Shown: positions 1 to 8,798 of the stretch, piece after piece
Layout: the number at the start of each line of letters is the position of its first letter
Position numbering within the stretch: the first letter of the stretch is position 1
DNA from: Pararhizobium_B sp963838155
Lineage (GTDB): Bacteria > Pseudomonadota > Alphaproteobacteria > Rhizobiales > Rhizobiaceae
Length of the DNA: 64,000 bases
Direction of reading: 5' to 3'
NCBI GenBank assembly: GCA_963838155.1
Contig: CAWIQE010000005.1
Span: forward strand, 1 to 64,000
Made by a program: the position numbers and the translations under genes
The notes under the pieces: model-generated
Database searches by the model: none
What the model was told of the DNA's origin: nothing
Seen by the model: only the letters and a program-made list of their open reading frames with translations

Positions 1-1372
1 TCAGCATTTCGTCATAGGCCATGGTCTGCGCCACATGATCGATGCGGAGGAGGCCATCGTCCGCTTCGGAGGGGGGCTCCGCCTGACCGATGGGACGGAA
101 CTCCAACTCCCAGACGCGCGCGAGTTCGGAACTCTCATCGAGGAAGTGGATGACGCCGCCGCCGACATTGCGGATTGCCGGAATGTCGAGTTCGCCCGGA
201 GCGACTCTTTCGTGGAAAAGTTCGGCCCCGAGAGCTACGGCCCGTTCGACGGTAGCGTGGGCATCGGCGACCTTCAGCCCGATGGCACAAACCGACGTGC
301 CGTGCACGGCATAGGCAGAGTGGGCAAAGCTGGATGGCTCGCAATTCACGACCAGTCGAATGCCGGCACCTGCAGGCCCCTGGTGCCAGAGTGTCACGTC
401 CTTCGAAACATGCCGACCGATCTTTCGGAATCCGAGGGCGACGAACGTCGCGGTCAGCTCTTCGGCCTCCGTGCCCGAAGTAGCGAACTCCACGAATTCT
501 ATTCCCTGGACCTCCACGCGATCAGGCATGGCGGCCACCGTCATGCGGACATCGGTTTCGGCACGCGCGACCTGGTCCATCAGGCAGACGAGCGAGCGAT
601 GTCCGTCCACCGAGACCCTTTTCGGCGAGCCGCCTCTGAACTGATCATTGAAGATTTCCAGCGAAATCACGCCGTCGTACCCGGTCGCGGCAACCGCCCG
701 CATGAAATCCGTGACCGGCAGGTCCCCTTCTCCCGGCATGTTGCGGAAATGGCGGCTCCAGTACAACAAGTCCATGTCGAAGAGCGGCGCGTCGGCAAGC
801 TGGACGATAAAGATGCGGTCTGCCGGAATGGCGCGAATGGTGTCAGGATCGATCTTGCGGGACAGCGAATGGAAGGAATTGAGGACGAGGCCGATGTTCG
901 GGTGGCCCGCCCGGCGTACGACTTCCCAGGCGTCCCGATGGTCGTTGACGTGGCGGCCCCAGGCAAGTGCTTCGTAGCCGACGCGCACGCCCCGCGCCGC
1001 CGCACGCTCGCCCAGTTCGCGGAAATCGGCCGCTGCGCGGTCGATGCCGCCAAGCGATACAGGCGAGGTGTTCGAGCAGACAAGCATCAGGTCGGTGCCA
1101 AGTTCGGCCATCAGGTGGAACTTGCGCTCGGCACGGTCAAACGCCCTCGAACGGTGCGGCTGCGGCATGCCTTCGAAGTCTCGGAACGGCTGGAAAAGCG
1201 TGAGCTCAAGTCCGGCATCGCGGACCATCCGGCCGACCTCCGCCGGACTTCGGTCGAATGTCAGGAGATCGTTCTCGAAGATCTCCACTCCGTCGAAGCC
1301 CGCTGCGGCGATCGCCTCCAGCTTCTCGCCGAGGTCTCCGCTTATGGACACTGTTGCTATCGAAGTGCGCAT
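1..1372 (-). CDS. 3-dehydroshikimate dehydratase-like protein (sugar isomerase/HPPD fusion), partial
   Basis: Runs off the left edge; the first 457 codons are present. Residues 1 to about 265 are a xylose-isomerase-like TIM barrel. From about 285 a 4-hydroxyphenylpyruvate-dioxygenase/VOC-type domain begins. This architecture is that of QuiC-type 3-dehydroshikimate dehydratases (about 600 aa or more), which make protocatechuate from dehydroshikimate. Expected metal ligands Glu134 (YEALAWG), Gln191 and Glu239 (SLEIFND) are visible, but position 165, normally Asp in an LDSFH-type motif, is Asn (LNSFH). The start follows AGGAA by 6 nt and lies 11 nt after the CoA-transferase gene, so it is the last visible gene of the liv operon. 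Activity is uncertain because of Asn165; otherwise the family call is firm. Confidence 0.8.
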   Translation of the reverse strand, partial: MRTSIATVSISGDLGEKLEAIAAAGFDGVEIFENDLLTFDRSPAEVGRMVRDAGLELTLFQPFRDFEGMPQPHRSRAFDRAERKFHLMAELGTDLMLVCSNTSPVSLGGIDRAAADFRELGERAAARGVRVGYEALAWGRHVNDHRDAWEVVRRAGHPNIGLVLNSFHSLSRKIDPDTIRAIPADRIFIVQLADAPLFDMDLLYWSRHFRNMPGEGDLPVTDFMRAVAATGYDGVISLEIFNDQFRGGSPKRVSVDGHRSLVCLMDQVARAETDVRMTVAAMPDRVEVQGIEFVEFATSGTEAEELTATFVALGFRKIGRHVSKDVTLWHQGPAGAGIRLVVNCEPSSFAHSAYAVHGTSVCAIGLKVADAHATVERAVALGAELFHERVAPGELDIPAIRNVGGGVIHFLDESSELARVWELEFRPIGQAEPPSEADDGLLRIDHVAQTMAYDEML

Positions 1373-1383
1373 CCTGTTCCTGC

Positions 1384-2604
1384 CTACGGTTTGGCATCCG
1401 AATACAGTACGCCCTCCTCGATCATCTCGTCGACCTCGGCTTGCGAATACCCGAGCCGTTCGGCGACCAGCCTGTTGTGCTGGCCGAGGTCCGGGGCAAC
1501 CGCGGGAACGGCCTTCTCGCAGTTCGAGAAGTTGAACGGCAGGTTGGGCAGCTTGATCTTTCCGAGAACGGGGTGGTCCTGTTCGATCATCATGCCGCGG
1601 ACGGCAATCTGCGGGTCATTGACGACCTGGTCGATCGTCTGCACCCGCGCGGCGGGCACTCCGGCGCGGTCGAGCGCCTCGATGCAAGCCGCCGCCGAAG
1701 CCTGGGCCATGGTCCAGGCTCGGACCTTCGACAGTATCTCTTCCCTGTGCGCGTTGCGCCCGGCGGCAGTATGAAATCGCCGGTCGGACGCGAGCGCTTC
1801 ACCTCCGACGAGGTCCCCGAGCCGGAGCCAGGCATCGTCGACCTGCGCCGCAATGACCAGGTAGCCGTCCTTCGCTTCGAAGACCCCGTAGACGGTGGAG
1901 TTGGGTATGTCGTGACCGGTTTGGACCGGCAGGACCTTCCCCCCGCTCATGGTGTAGCTCTGCACCGCGAAATCGTGCATCGAAACCATGCAGTCATAGA
2001 GCGCGAGGTCGATGTATTGCCCAACGCCCGTGCTTTGCCGACCATACAGAGCGGCGCAGACCGCGGCGACGCCGTGGATGCCGGTGTACATGTCGGCGAG
2101 CGGCATCCTGAAGAGCGGAGGGGCTTCTCCGGGCATTCCGATCATCGACATCGCGCCGCATTTCGCTTCCGCGATCAGGCCGAACCCGGGCCGCTGCGAG
2201 TTGGGACCCGTCTGTCCGTAGGCCGAGATCGAACAGTAGATCAGCCCTTCGTTCCCCTTCGCGAGTTCCTCGTACCCGAGCCCCAGCTTCTTGAGCGCGC
2301 CCGGCCGGTAGTTTTCCACGAAGACGTCCGCGCTCTGGACGAGCTTCCTCATGAGATCGCGTCCCTTCGGCTGCCGGACGTCAACGCATAGCCCTTCCTT
2401 GCCCATGTTCTGCTGAAGGAAATAGCCGCTGTAGTCGCCTGCGAAGTAGGCATGGCGGCGGCCCGCGTCGCCGAGCTTCGGCCGCTCCACCTTGATCACT
2501 TCGGCTCCCAGCGCCGCGAGCGACCTGGACAAGAACGGGCCCGCGAGGAAATGACTGTAGTCGATGACCCGCACGCCGGAGAGCGGCAGTGGCTGCTTTT
2601 CCAT
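1384..2604 (-). CDS. family III CoA-transferase (CaiB/BaiF)
   Basis: 406 aa, the usual length for family III CoA-transferases, which move CoA between an acyl-CoA donor and a carboxylic acid through an aspartyl-CoA intermediate. Recognisable elements are the N-terminal GVRVIDYSHFLAGP, the AEVIKVERP strand, NYRPGALKKLGLGYEEL, and PLADMYTG near residue 170 with the likely catalytic Asp. It lies between a MaoC hydratase and the dehydroshikimate dehydratase-like gene, in the same direction with short gaps, suggesting activation of an organic acid imported by the LivHMGF system. The substrate cannot be read from the sequence. Confidence 0.88.
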   Translation of the reverse strand: MEKQPLPLSGVRVIDYSHFLAGPFLSRSLAALGAEVIKVERPKLGDAGRRHAYFAGDYSGYFLQQNMGKEGLCVDVRQPKGRDLMRKLVQSADVFVENYRPGALKKLGLGYEELAKGNEGLIYCSISAYGQTGPNSQRPGFGLIAEAKCGAMSMIGMPGEAPPLFRMPLADMYTGIHGVAAVCAALYGRQSTGVGQYIDLALYDCMVSMHDFAVQSYTMSGGKVLPVQTGHDIPNSTVYGVFEAKDGYLVIAAQVDDAWLRLGDLVGGEALASDRRFHTAAGRNAHREEILSKVRAWTMAQASAAACIEALDRAGVPAARVQTIDQVVNDPQIAVRGMMIEQDHPVLGKIKLPNLPFNFSNCEKAVPAVAPDLGQHNRLVAERLGYSQAEVDEMIEEGVLYSDAKP

Positions 2605-2629
2605 GTCGAAAATCCCAATGTGTCTGGTG

Positions 2630-3085
2630 TTAGGCCGCAGCGGACGTTTCGCGCTTCGGCAGCATCAACTTGTGTTCGCCCTCTTGGACGATCTGACCGT
2701 CTTGGTTGACGAGCTTGGATGCCAGGACGACGATGCCCCATCCCGGCTTGCTGGTCTCTCGGCGGCTTTCCACGACAAACTCTACGTGGAGTTCGTCGCC
2801 GATGCGGATCGGGAGACGGAAGTCCCAGTTCCAGCCCAGGGACATTCCCGGGACGAACTTCAGGTCGGCTTGCGTTTTCAACCCGTCCGTGACCGCCAGA
2901 CCGAAAAGGCCGTGTGCGACCCTTTCGCCGAAGGCCGACTTCCGACCGGCCTCCTCGTCGACATGGATCGGGGTGTGGTCGCCGCTTACGGCCGCATAGG
3001 CCATGATCATGTCGGACGTCACGGTCACGGACGGACTGACGCCGGCATCGCCCACTTTCGCATCGTCAAAATACCGCTCTTCCAC
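2630..3085 (-). CDS. MaoC-like hotdog dehydratase/hydratase
   Basis: 151 aa single hotdog domain. The MaoC hydratase motif is clear: YAAVSGDHTPIHVDEE at about 31-46 followed by FGERVAHGLF, supplying the Asp/His catalytic pair of the R-hydratase fold. It would hydrate an enoyl-CoA or dehydrate a hydroxyacyl-CoA. The start is GTG, preceded by GAGAGGAAG 7 nt upstream; no nearby ATG fits. It sits between panE-like and CoA-transferase genes in the minus-strand operon, consistent with a CoA-ester degradation route. Confidence 0.85.
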   Translation of the reverse strand: MEERYFDDAKVGDAGVSPSVTVTSDMIMAYAAVSGDHTPIHVDEEAGRKSAFGERVAHGLFGLAVTDGLKTQADLKFVPGMSLGWNWDFRLPIRIGDELHVEFVVESRRETSKPGWGIVVLASKLVNQDGQIVQEGEHKLMLPKRETSAAA

Positions 3086-3131
3086 AGGTGCTTCCTCTCT
3101 TCAACCGCACTGCCGCCGAGCCGGCGACAAT

Positions 3132-4055
3132 TCATTCGAGTTCCAGTTCCAACCCCTTCACTGCAGCGACCAGCGTGCTGTTGACCGGGGTCGGCACGCC
3201 AAGCCGCCGGCCTTGCTCGACCACCGCCCCGTTGACGAAATCGATCTCGGTCCGCCGGCCCTTTTCGAGACTCTGCAACATCGACGCCTTGAACCCCGGG
3301 GGCAGCCCCTCGCCCGCCGCTTTCCAGGCGTCGCTCGCCTTCGAGGTCGAGAGCCGGATCCCCAATGCTCGCGCGACGGCCATCGTCTCCTCGACTGCGG
3401 CTAAAGCGCAGTTCTCGATCTCCGGCACCGAATAGAGCTTCCCGTAAGCCAGTCCGGTGATAGCGCTCAACGCCCCGGTCGCGACGTTGACCAGGAGCTT
3501 GTCCCAGACCACTTGCAGTATGTCGTCGCTGGCAACGGTCGGCAGGCCGGCGTCCGAAAACGCGGCGGCTATCTGCGTGGCCGTCGCAGCCGCCCCCGCT
3601 CTGGCTGCACCGATGTGGGTCAGCCGCCCCTCATAGCCGGCGACGACCACCCCGGGCTCCACCATCGTGCCTCCCACATAGGTCTTGCCGGTCAGCACGC
3701 AACGATCGCCTGCCACCGATGCAATGATGTCTTCGTGCCCGAGGCCGTTCTGGAGGGACAGGATCACCGTCTCCGGGCCGATCGCGTTTACGGAGGAGCG
3801 AAGGGCGCTCAGCGTATCGGAGGACTTGACCAGTACGATCAAAAGATCGACTGCGCTCAATTCCTGGCAGTCAACCGCTGCAGTCACGCCGACGCGTTGG
3901 TCGCCCCCGCTCGTGCGCAGGACAAGGCCTTGGGAATTCAGCTTCGAAACCAGGTCCCGGGAGCGGTTGACAAGCGTGACCTCGTGGCCGGCCCGCGACA
4001 GCAGGCCACCGAAGACACAGCCGAGCGAGCCGGCACCTAGAACCGCGATCTTCAT
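3132..4055 (-). CDS. ketopantoate reductase family protein (PanE/ApbA-like)
   Basis: 307 aa from the chosen ATG (MKIAVLGAGSLG), which follows AGGAAA by 6 nt; an in-frame ATG 24 nt upstream (4079) is possible. The N-terminal Rossmann fold has GAGSLGCVFGG and then NRS, typical of NADPH-binding ApbA proteins. The C-terminal helical domain carries KLLVNVATGALSAITG with the usual Lys and Asn, and a late PTPVNSTL motif. In a catabolic operon it more likely reduces or oxidises a 2-oxo/2-hydroxy acid than makes pantoate, but that is inference. Confidence 0.85.
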   Translation of the reverse strand: MKIAVLGAGSLGCVFGGLLSRAGHEVTLVNRSRDLVSKLNSQGLVLRTSGGDQRVGVTAAVDCQELSAVDLLIVLVKSSDTLSALRSSVNAIGPETVILSLQNGLGHEDIIASVAGDRCVLTGKTYVGGTMVEPGVVVAGYEGRLTHIGAARAGAAATATQIAAAFSDAGLPTVASDDILQVVWDKLLVNVATGALSAITGLAYGKLYSVPEIENCALAAVEETMAVARALGIRLSTSKASDAWKAAGEGLPPGFKASMLQSLEKGRRTEIDFVNGAVVEQGRRLGVPTPVNSTLVAAVKGLELELE

Positions 4056-4082
4056 TCGAACGTTTCCTGTTGCATGCATCGG

Positions 4083-4841
4083 TCAGTGCCCGGCCCGTCC
4101 GCCCGACGCGTCGAACACGGCGCCAGTGGTGAACGAACAGCCTGGGGATGCCATCCAGAGCATCATCTCGGCGATCTCTTCGGGATCGCCGGGCCTGCCC
4201 ATCGGGATCTTTTCAAGCACGAAATCCCGCTGCTCCTGCGTCATCTGGTGGATGAGGTCGGTCGCCGTGAAGCCTGGCGTAATGCAGTTGACCCGGATGC
4301 CTGTCGCCGCAAGTTCCTTACCGAGCGCCTTGGTCAGCCCGATCACGCCGGCCTTCGAAGCCGTGTATGCCGCCTGTCTCGGATTGCCCTCTTTCCCGGC
4401 AATCGAGGCCACGTTGACGATGCGCCCGTAACCGGCTTCCTTCATTGGCGCGATCGCGGCGCGGCAGCAGAGAAAGGTGCCCGTCAGATTGATCGCCATC
4501 ACACGCTGCCAATCCCCGAAGTCATAGTGTTCGCATTCCAGGACAGGACCCGTTATGCCGGCGGAATTCACCATGGCATCGAGCCGCCCGTATTCCGACA
4601 GGACCGCTTGCCGGGCGGCCGCAACCGAGACCTCGGACGTCACGTCGACTTCGACGAAGCTGTCGGCATCGTCACCCGGCTTTCCCCGCAGGTCCCACGA
4701 ACAGACCTTCGCGCCCGCAGACCGGGCCAACCGGGCGAAGGCCCTGCCGATGCCGCCCGATCCGCCCGTCACGACCATGACCTGGCCGCTCAGGTCGTAC
4801 GTTGCGCCCGGCCGTCGCTGTGCGGCACCAAAGGTCATCAT
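4083..4841 (-). CDS. short-chain dehydrogenase/reductase (SDR)
   Basis: 252 aa classical SDR, an NAD(P)-dependent alcohol/ketone oxidoreductase. Visible motifs: cofactor loop TGGSGGIG near residue 25, NSAG near 92, and the catalytic Ser (VASIAG) with YTASK. The C-terminus has the usual PGFTATDL segment and the GAVFDASGG end. It overlaps the livF stop by a few bases (TGATG arrangement), so it is co-translated with the transporter. Resembles 3-oxoacyl reductase-like members; substrate unknown. Confidence 0.9.
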   Translation of the reverse strand: MMTFGAAQRRPGATYDLSGQVMVVTGGSGGIGRAFARLARSAGAKVCSWDLRGKPGDDADSFVEVDVTSEVSVAAARQAVLSEYGRLDAMVNSAGITGPVLECEHYDFGDWQRVMAINLTGTFLCCRAAIAPMKEAGYGRIVNVASIAGKEGNPRQAAYTASKAGVIGLTKALGKELAATGIRVNCITPGFTATDLIHQMTQEQRDFVLEKIPMGRPGDPEEIAEMMLWMASPGCSFTTGAVFDASGGRAGH

Positions 4842-5557
4842 GCCGCCTCCATTGACCCGCCAAGGAACAGCTGTCCGACCCTCGGGTCGCCAAGAAGCTC
4901 CGACGCCTTCCCTTGAAGCCTTTTCTGGCCGAGCTCGAGGACGATCCCGTAGTCCGAGATCTGCAAGGCGCTCCGGGCGTTCTGTTCGACCATCAGGATC
5001 GTCACGCCGCTGTCTCGGAGCGCAATAAGCGTGCGGAAGACCTCTTGGACGAGCTGCGGCGACAGCCCGATCGACGGCTCGTCGATGAGGATCAGCTTTG
5101 GATCGAGGAGCAGCGCGCGCGCGACCTCCAGCTGCTTCTGCTGGCCGCCGGACAAAGAAATCGCCGGCTCATCCCGCTTCTGCGCAAGGCTGGGAAATTG
5201 CTCCAGCACCTGCCTGATGCGTTTCTTCACGGCCGCCTGGTCCTTTGCTGTGATGCCCCCGAGCTCGAGGTTATGATAGACCGACAGCTGGGGGACTATG
5301 TTCCGTCCCTGCGGGACGTAGGTTATGCCGCGCCCGATGAGCTGGGCCGGCTTGAGGCCGGTAATGTTTTCCCCCGCGAACTCGATCGCACCTGAATGGA
5401 TGTTGAGGAGACCGAAGACCGCCTTGAAGACGGTCGATTTGCCCGCTCCGTTGGGACCGATCATGGTCGTGAGGGACCCGGCCGGAATCTCGAACGTAAC
5501 GCCGTTCAATATGGTCATCCGCCCGTAACCGCCGTAGAGGTTCTCGATCTTCAGCAT
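4838..5557 (-). CDS. livF: branched-chain amino acid-type ABC transporter ATPase LivF
   Basis: 239 aa ABC ATPase. MLKIENLYGGYG is the normal LivF N-terminus; a longer reading to 5650 overlaps livG and is not used. Walker A GPNGAGKST, signature LSGGQQKQ, Walker B LILIDEPSIGL and the switch-region His equivalent VEQNA are present. With LivG, LivM and LivH it forms a HAAT-type importer. No livK-type periplasmic binding protein is seen in the window. Given neighbouring CoA-transferase and hydratase genes, the cargo may be an organic acid rather than an amino acid. Confidence 0.92.
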   Translation of the reverse strand: MLKIENLYGGYGRMTILNGVTFEIPAGSLTTMIGPNGAGKSTVFKAVFGLLNIHSGAIEFAGENITGLKPAQLIGRGITYVPQGRNIVPQLSVYHNLELGGITAKDQAAVKKRIRQVLEQFPSLAQKRDEPAISLSGGQQKQLEVARALLLDPKLILIDEPSIGLSPQLVQEVFRTLIALRDSGVTILMVEQNARSALQISDYGIVLELGQKRLQGKASELLGDPRVGQLFLGGSMEAA

Positions 5558-5558
5558 G

Positions 5559-6311
5559 TCAATCACCAAGATACGCTTCGATGACTTGCGGGTTCTTCCG
5601 GATTTCCTCCGGCGTGCCTTCAGCGATGAGCGAGCCGTTGGCAAGCACAAGGATTTGGGTGCAAAGCGACATCACGAACTCCATGTTGTGCTCGATGACG
5701 ACAAACGTGGTGCCGTGCTCCCGGTTGAACGTCGCCAGACGCTCCTTGAGATGCTTGAGCATTGTGAGGTTGACTCCGCCTGCCGGCTCGTCGAGCAGCA
5801 CGAGTTCGGGGCCCGACATGAAGGCCATGGCCGCGTCGAGCAGCTTCTGCTGGCCGTATGAAAGCGATCCGGCGAGTTCGTCCTTCAGGTGGGAGAGGCG
5901 GAAGAAATCGATCAGAGATTCGGCCTCCCTCGTCAGCCCGGCGTCGGCGGGACCGAACAGTCGGGAAAACATGCTGCCCCGATGCTCCTGGCCCGCAAGG
6001 ATGATGTTGTCGAGCACCGACATCTGCGGAAAGACCTGCAGCATCTGGAAGGTACGGGCAACGCCGAGCGAGCGGTTGAGCGTGCACGGACGCGTCTCGG
6101 AGACGGTTCGCCCGTTGACCTGCACCTCTCCCTCATCCGGCTTGAGCTGTCCCAGGATGCAGTTGAAAAGTGTCGATTTGCCGCTTCCGTTCGGACCGAT
6201 GAGGCCAAGCACCTCGCCCTTCACCACATGGAAGCTGACGTCGTCGACCGCGCGGATCCCGCCGAACGACTTGGAAATCTTCTTCACTTCGAGGACCGGT
6301 CCATCGGTCAT
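5559..6311 (-). CDS. livG: branched-chain amino acid-type ABC transporter ATPase LivG
   Basis: 250 aa ABC ATPase, starting MTDGPVLEVKKISKSFGG. The start overlaps the livM stop by 4 nt (ATGA). Walker A GPNGSGKST, signature LSYGQQKLLD, Walker B LVLLDEPAGGVN and VIEHNMEFVM are as expected for LivG, whose DEPAGG(V/L)N motif is diagnostic. Longer readings upstream lie inside livM in another frame and were discarded. Second ATPase of the HAAT importer. Confidence 0.92.
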   Translation of the reverse strand: MTDGPVLEVKKISKSFGGIRAVDDVSFHVVKGEVLGLIGPNGSGKSTLFNCILGQLKPDEGEVQVNGRTVSETRPCTLNRSLGVARTFQMLQVFPQMSVLDNIILAGQEHRGSMFSRLFGPADAGLTREAESLIDFFRLSHLKDELAGSLSYGQQKLLDAAMAFMSGPELVLLDEPAGGVNLTMLKHLKERLATFNREHGTTFVVIEHNMEFVMSLCTQILVLANGSLIAEGTPEEIRKNPQVIEAYLGD

Positions 6312-7282
6312 AGCAGCGCGCCCTCCTTGAGATCGCCGCGCTCGACCGGTTTCCTTTGGACGATCGAGGCGGCCCTTTTCCCGAGACCGACGATGCCGCT
6401 TGGGCAGAAAATCATCAGGAGGACGACAAGAACCGAATAGAGCATGAGATAGTATTCCTGCGCGAAGCGCATCACTTCCGGCAGTATGATGACGATGCCG
6501 GCTCCGAGGATGGGGCCGAGCAGCGACCCCGAGCCGCCGACAACGACCATGAGAAGGACCTTGAGCGACACGTCCAGGGTGAAGGAGTTGGGCTCGATGA
6601 ACTGAACGAGAGGTGCGAACAGCGTGCCGGAAAGTCCTCCGTAGGCCGCGCCGATGGCGAACGAGAGCAGCGTTATCGTCCGCGTGTCGACGCCGAGGCT
6701 GTTGGCCCTGATCGAATTCTCCCTCAGCGCCTTGAATGCGCGGCCCCAAGGCGAACGCACGATCCAGTAGAACACCGCGAAGGCGATCAAGAAAATCGCC
6801 AGGGTGAAGTAGTAGAACAAGCGCGGGCCAATCATCGGGATCTCGCCAATGGCCGGGCGCGGCAGTCCTGCCAGACCGTAGCTGCCGCCGGTCAACCACT
6901 CTTCGTTGCGCATCAGCAGGAACATGATCGTCGCGAATGCAAGCGTCACAAAGGCAAGCATGTGGTGCTGCACACGCATGGCCGGATACCCGAGCACGAG
7001 GCCCACGCTGAAGCAGAGGACGAGCGCGACGCCGACCGACAGAATCCACGGATAGCCCGCCACGGTGAGCAAGGCCGTCGAATAGGCCCCGATCCCCATG
7101 AACGTGGCCTGCGCCAGCGAAATCTGGCCTGCATAGCCGAGAGTCATGTTCAAGCCCATCGCGGCGATCGAGAACACCAGCCAGGACGTAAGCACATAGG
7201 TGCCGTAGGTGGCTTGGGTGAACGGTGCGACGACCAGCAGCGCGAGCGCGACCGCGGCACCCAGATATCGCATCCTGGTCAT
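6308..7282 (-). CDS. livM: branched-chain amino acid-type ABC transporter permease LivM
   Basis: 324 aa integral membrane protein with about 8-10 hydrophobic segments and the LivM signature GLNMTLGYAGQISLAQATFMGIGAY split over residues 43 onward, plus the later GRAFKALRENSIRANSLGVDT coupling helix and a GGSGSLLGPILGAG loop. Starts 4 nt inside the livH stop region. Functions in the inner membrane with LivH as the translocation pore. Confidence 0.92.
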   Translation of the reverse strand: MTRMRYLGAAVALALLVVAPFTQATYGTYVLTSWLVFSIAAMGLNMTLGYAGQISLAQATFMGIGAYSTALLTVAGYPWILSVGVALVLCFSVGLVLGYPAMRVQHHMLAFVTLAFATIMFLLMRNEEWLTGGSYGLAGLPRPAIGEIPMIGPRLFYYFTLAIFLIAFAVFYWIVRSPWGRAFKALRENSIRANSLGVDTRTITLLSFAIGAAYGGLSGTLFAPLVQFIEPNSFTLDVSLKVLLMVVVGGSGSLLGPILGAGIVIILPEVMRFAQEYYLMLYSVLVVLLMIFCPSGIVGLGKRAASIVQRKPVERGDLKEGALL

Positions 7283-8046
7283 ACCGCCCTCCCCTCGGCC
7301 GTGCCGAGCAGGCCCTGCGGGCGCACGAGTATGATCGCGATCAGCAAGACCATCGGTCCGACCATCCGGTAGTCGGTCGAGCCGTATGCGGCCGAAACAT
7401 TCTCGACGACCCCGATCAAAAGCCCGCCGACGAGAGCGCCGCGCACTTGGTTGAAACCGCCGACGATGGCCGCAAGGAACGCAACGAGGCCGATCGGTTC
7501 ACCGTTGGAAAACTTCGCCAGATAGATTGGCGTGATGAGAACGGAAGCGACGGCGGCCAAGGCCGCGTTGAGCATGAACGTGTACAGCACCATCCGCTTC
7601 ACGTTCACCCCGAGTATCTCCGCGACGGCGGTATTCTGTGCGGTCGCCTGCATGCACCGCCCGGTCCGCGTACGGTTCAGGAAGGCCTGCAGGGCAATGA
7701 CGGCAATCGCTGAAACGGCGATGTTGCCGATGTCCTGGTACGAAACGACCACTCCGTAGAAATGAATGGTCTGCCCGCCGAAGAGGGACGGAAACGGCTG
7801 TGCTTCGGCGCTGTAGAACTGCTTGACCATTTCCCGCATGAGAATCGCCAAAGCGATCGTCGCCATCACGATCGGAAGAACGCCGTGCTTCAGCATCGGC
7901 TCGATGACGAGCTTCTTGAACGCCACCCCCAAGACCAGCACGGACACCACGAGAGCGAAGGCCAGGGCCAACCAGAAATTCAGGCCCAGCGTGCGGGTTC
8001 GGACGCTGCCGAAATCCGGACCCGTGCCGAAAAGCGCAAGGGTCAT
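7279..8046 (-). pseudogene. livH: branched-chain amino acid-type permease LivH, 5'-truncated
   Basis: 255 codons from an ATG that falls right at a sequence joint. Intact LivH proteins are about 290-300 aa and open with two membrane helices containing GLxLGSxYALxALGLxLxxG and NFAxGE motifs. Both are missing, and homology resumes around LGLNFWLAL. The rest is normal: GVLPIVMATIALAILMR, the RTGRCMQATAQNTAVAEILGV coupling segment, GGFNQVRGALVGG. No ribosome site or promoter of its own is evident, and sequence upstream belongs to an acyl-CoA dehydrogenase on the opposite strand. Either a deletion removed the 5' end, promoter and probably livK, or the assembly is joined wrongly here. Confidence 0.8.
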
Positions 8047-8048
8047 TG
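8035..8048. other. novel joint between two 5'-truncated genes
   Basis: At about 8040 the minus-strand livH and the plus-strand acyl-CoA dehydrogenase meet head to head, each lacking its N-terminal coding part (roughly 50 and 135 residues by comparison with family lengths). No intergenic DNA, promoter or regulator separates them. Two divergent genes losing their starts at the same place is what one deletion spanning a divergent promoter region would leave. No direct repeat or insertion sequence end is obvious at the joint. A chimeric assembly would look the same. Confidence 0.7.
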
Positions 8049-8778
8049 GGTCCTCGACGGCGGCAAGCACTTCATCTCGGACGGCCTCTTCTCGGATTTT
8101 TTCGTGGTCAGCGCGGTCACCGACCCCGACGCAGGACACCGGGGCATCTCGCTGTTCCTGGTCGACAAGAACTTGGCCGGCGTGACTGTGGGGCGCGACC
8201 AGGCAATGATGGGACTGCGCGGAACGAGCCACGTCGAACTTGACTTCAACGGCGTTGAACTCCCGGAAGACAGCCTGCTGGGAGAAGAGGGGAAGGGGCT
8301 TCGGCTTGCGCTGGATGTTCTTGGACGGGTTCGGCTTGCGCAAGTCGGTGCGCGTTCGATCGGGAAGGCGAGCCACATCCTGGCCTTGGCGCTGGAACAC
8401 GCGCGCGAGCGCCGGCAGTTCGGCCAGCGGCTTGGCGACTTCCAGATGGTCCAGGGAATGCTGTCCGACAGCGCGATCGAAATCAACGCCACAAGGCTGG
8501 CACTTTGGGAAACCGCCCGGGAGATCGACCGGGGGCACGATGCGCGCGCAAAGATATCCATGGTGAAGGTTCAGGCGTCCGAGACCCTCGGACGCGTCGC
8601 GGACCGGGCCGTGCAAATCTTCGGCGGCATGGGCTTCTGCAAGGATCTTCCCATCGAGCGGTATTTCCGGGACTCTCGAATCTACCGCATCTTCGACGGT
8701 GCCTCCGAAATCCATCGTTCGGTCATCGCCAAAACCCTTCTCAAGGGCGACGCCTCGCTTTTTGATCCTTTCAACTGA
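8040..8778 (+). pseudogene. acyl-CoA dehydrogenase, 5'-truncated
   Basis: About 245 codons matching the middle beta domain and C-terminal helical domain of acyl-CoA dehydrogenases (normally about 380 aa). Homology starts at GHWVLDGGKHFISDG, the FAD-binding strand near residue 135 of complete enzymes, and runs through MGLRGTSHVELDFNGVELP, ERRQFGQRLGDFQMVQ, QIFGGMGFCKDLPIERYFRDSRIYRIFDGASEIHR. The N-terminal helical domain is absent. The reading frame stays open leftward into livH antisense sequence, but that part is not dehydrogenase-like. Unlikely to make an active flavoenzyme. Confidence 0.82.
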
Positions 8779-8798
8779 AAGAAGGGACTGGTGGAAAC

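Noticed and set aside
35..1774. 579-codon plus-strand frame at the left edge
   Set aside because: Antisense to the dehydroshikimate dehydratase-like and CoA-transferase genes; no family match.
5558..5650. Longer livF start at 5650
   Set aside because: The extra 31 residues overlap livG and lack ABC-ATPase similarity; MLKIENLYGG at 5557 is the normal start.
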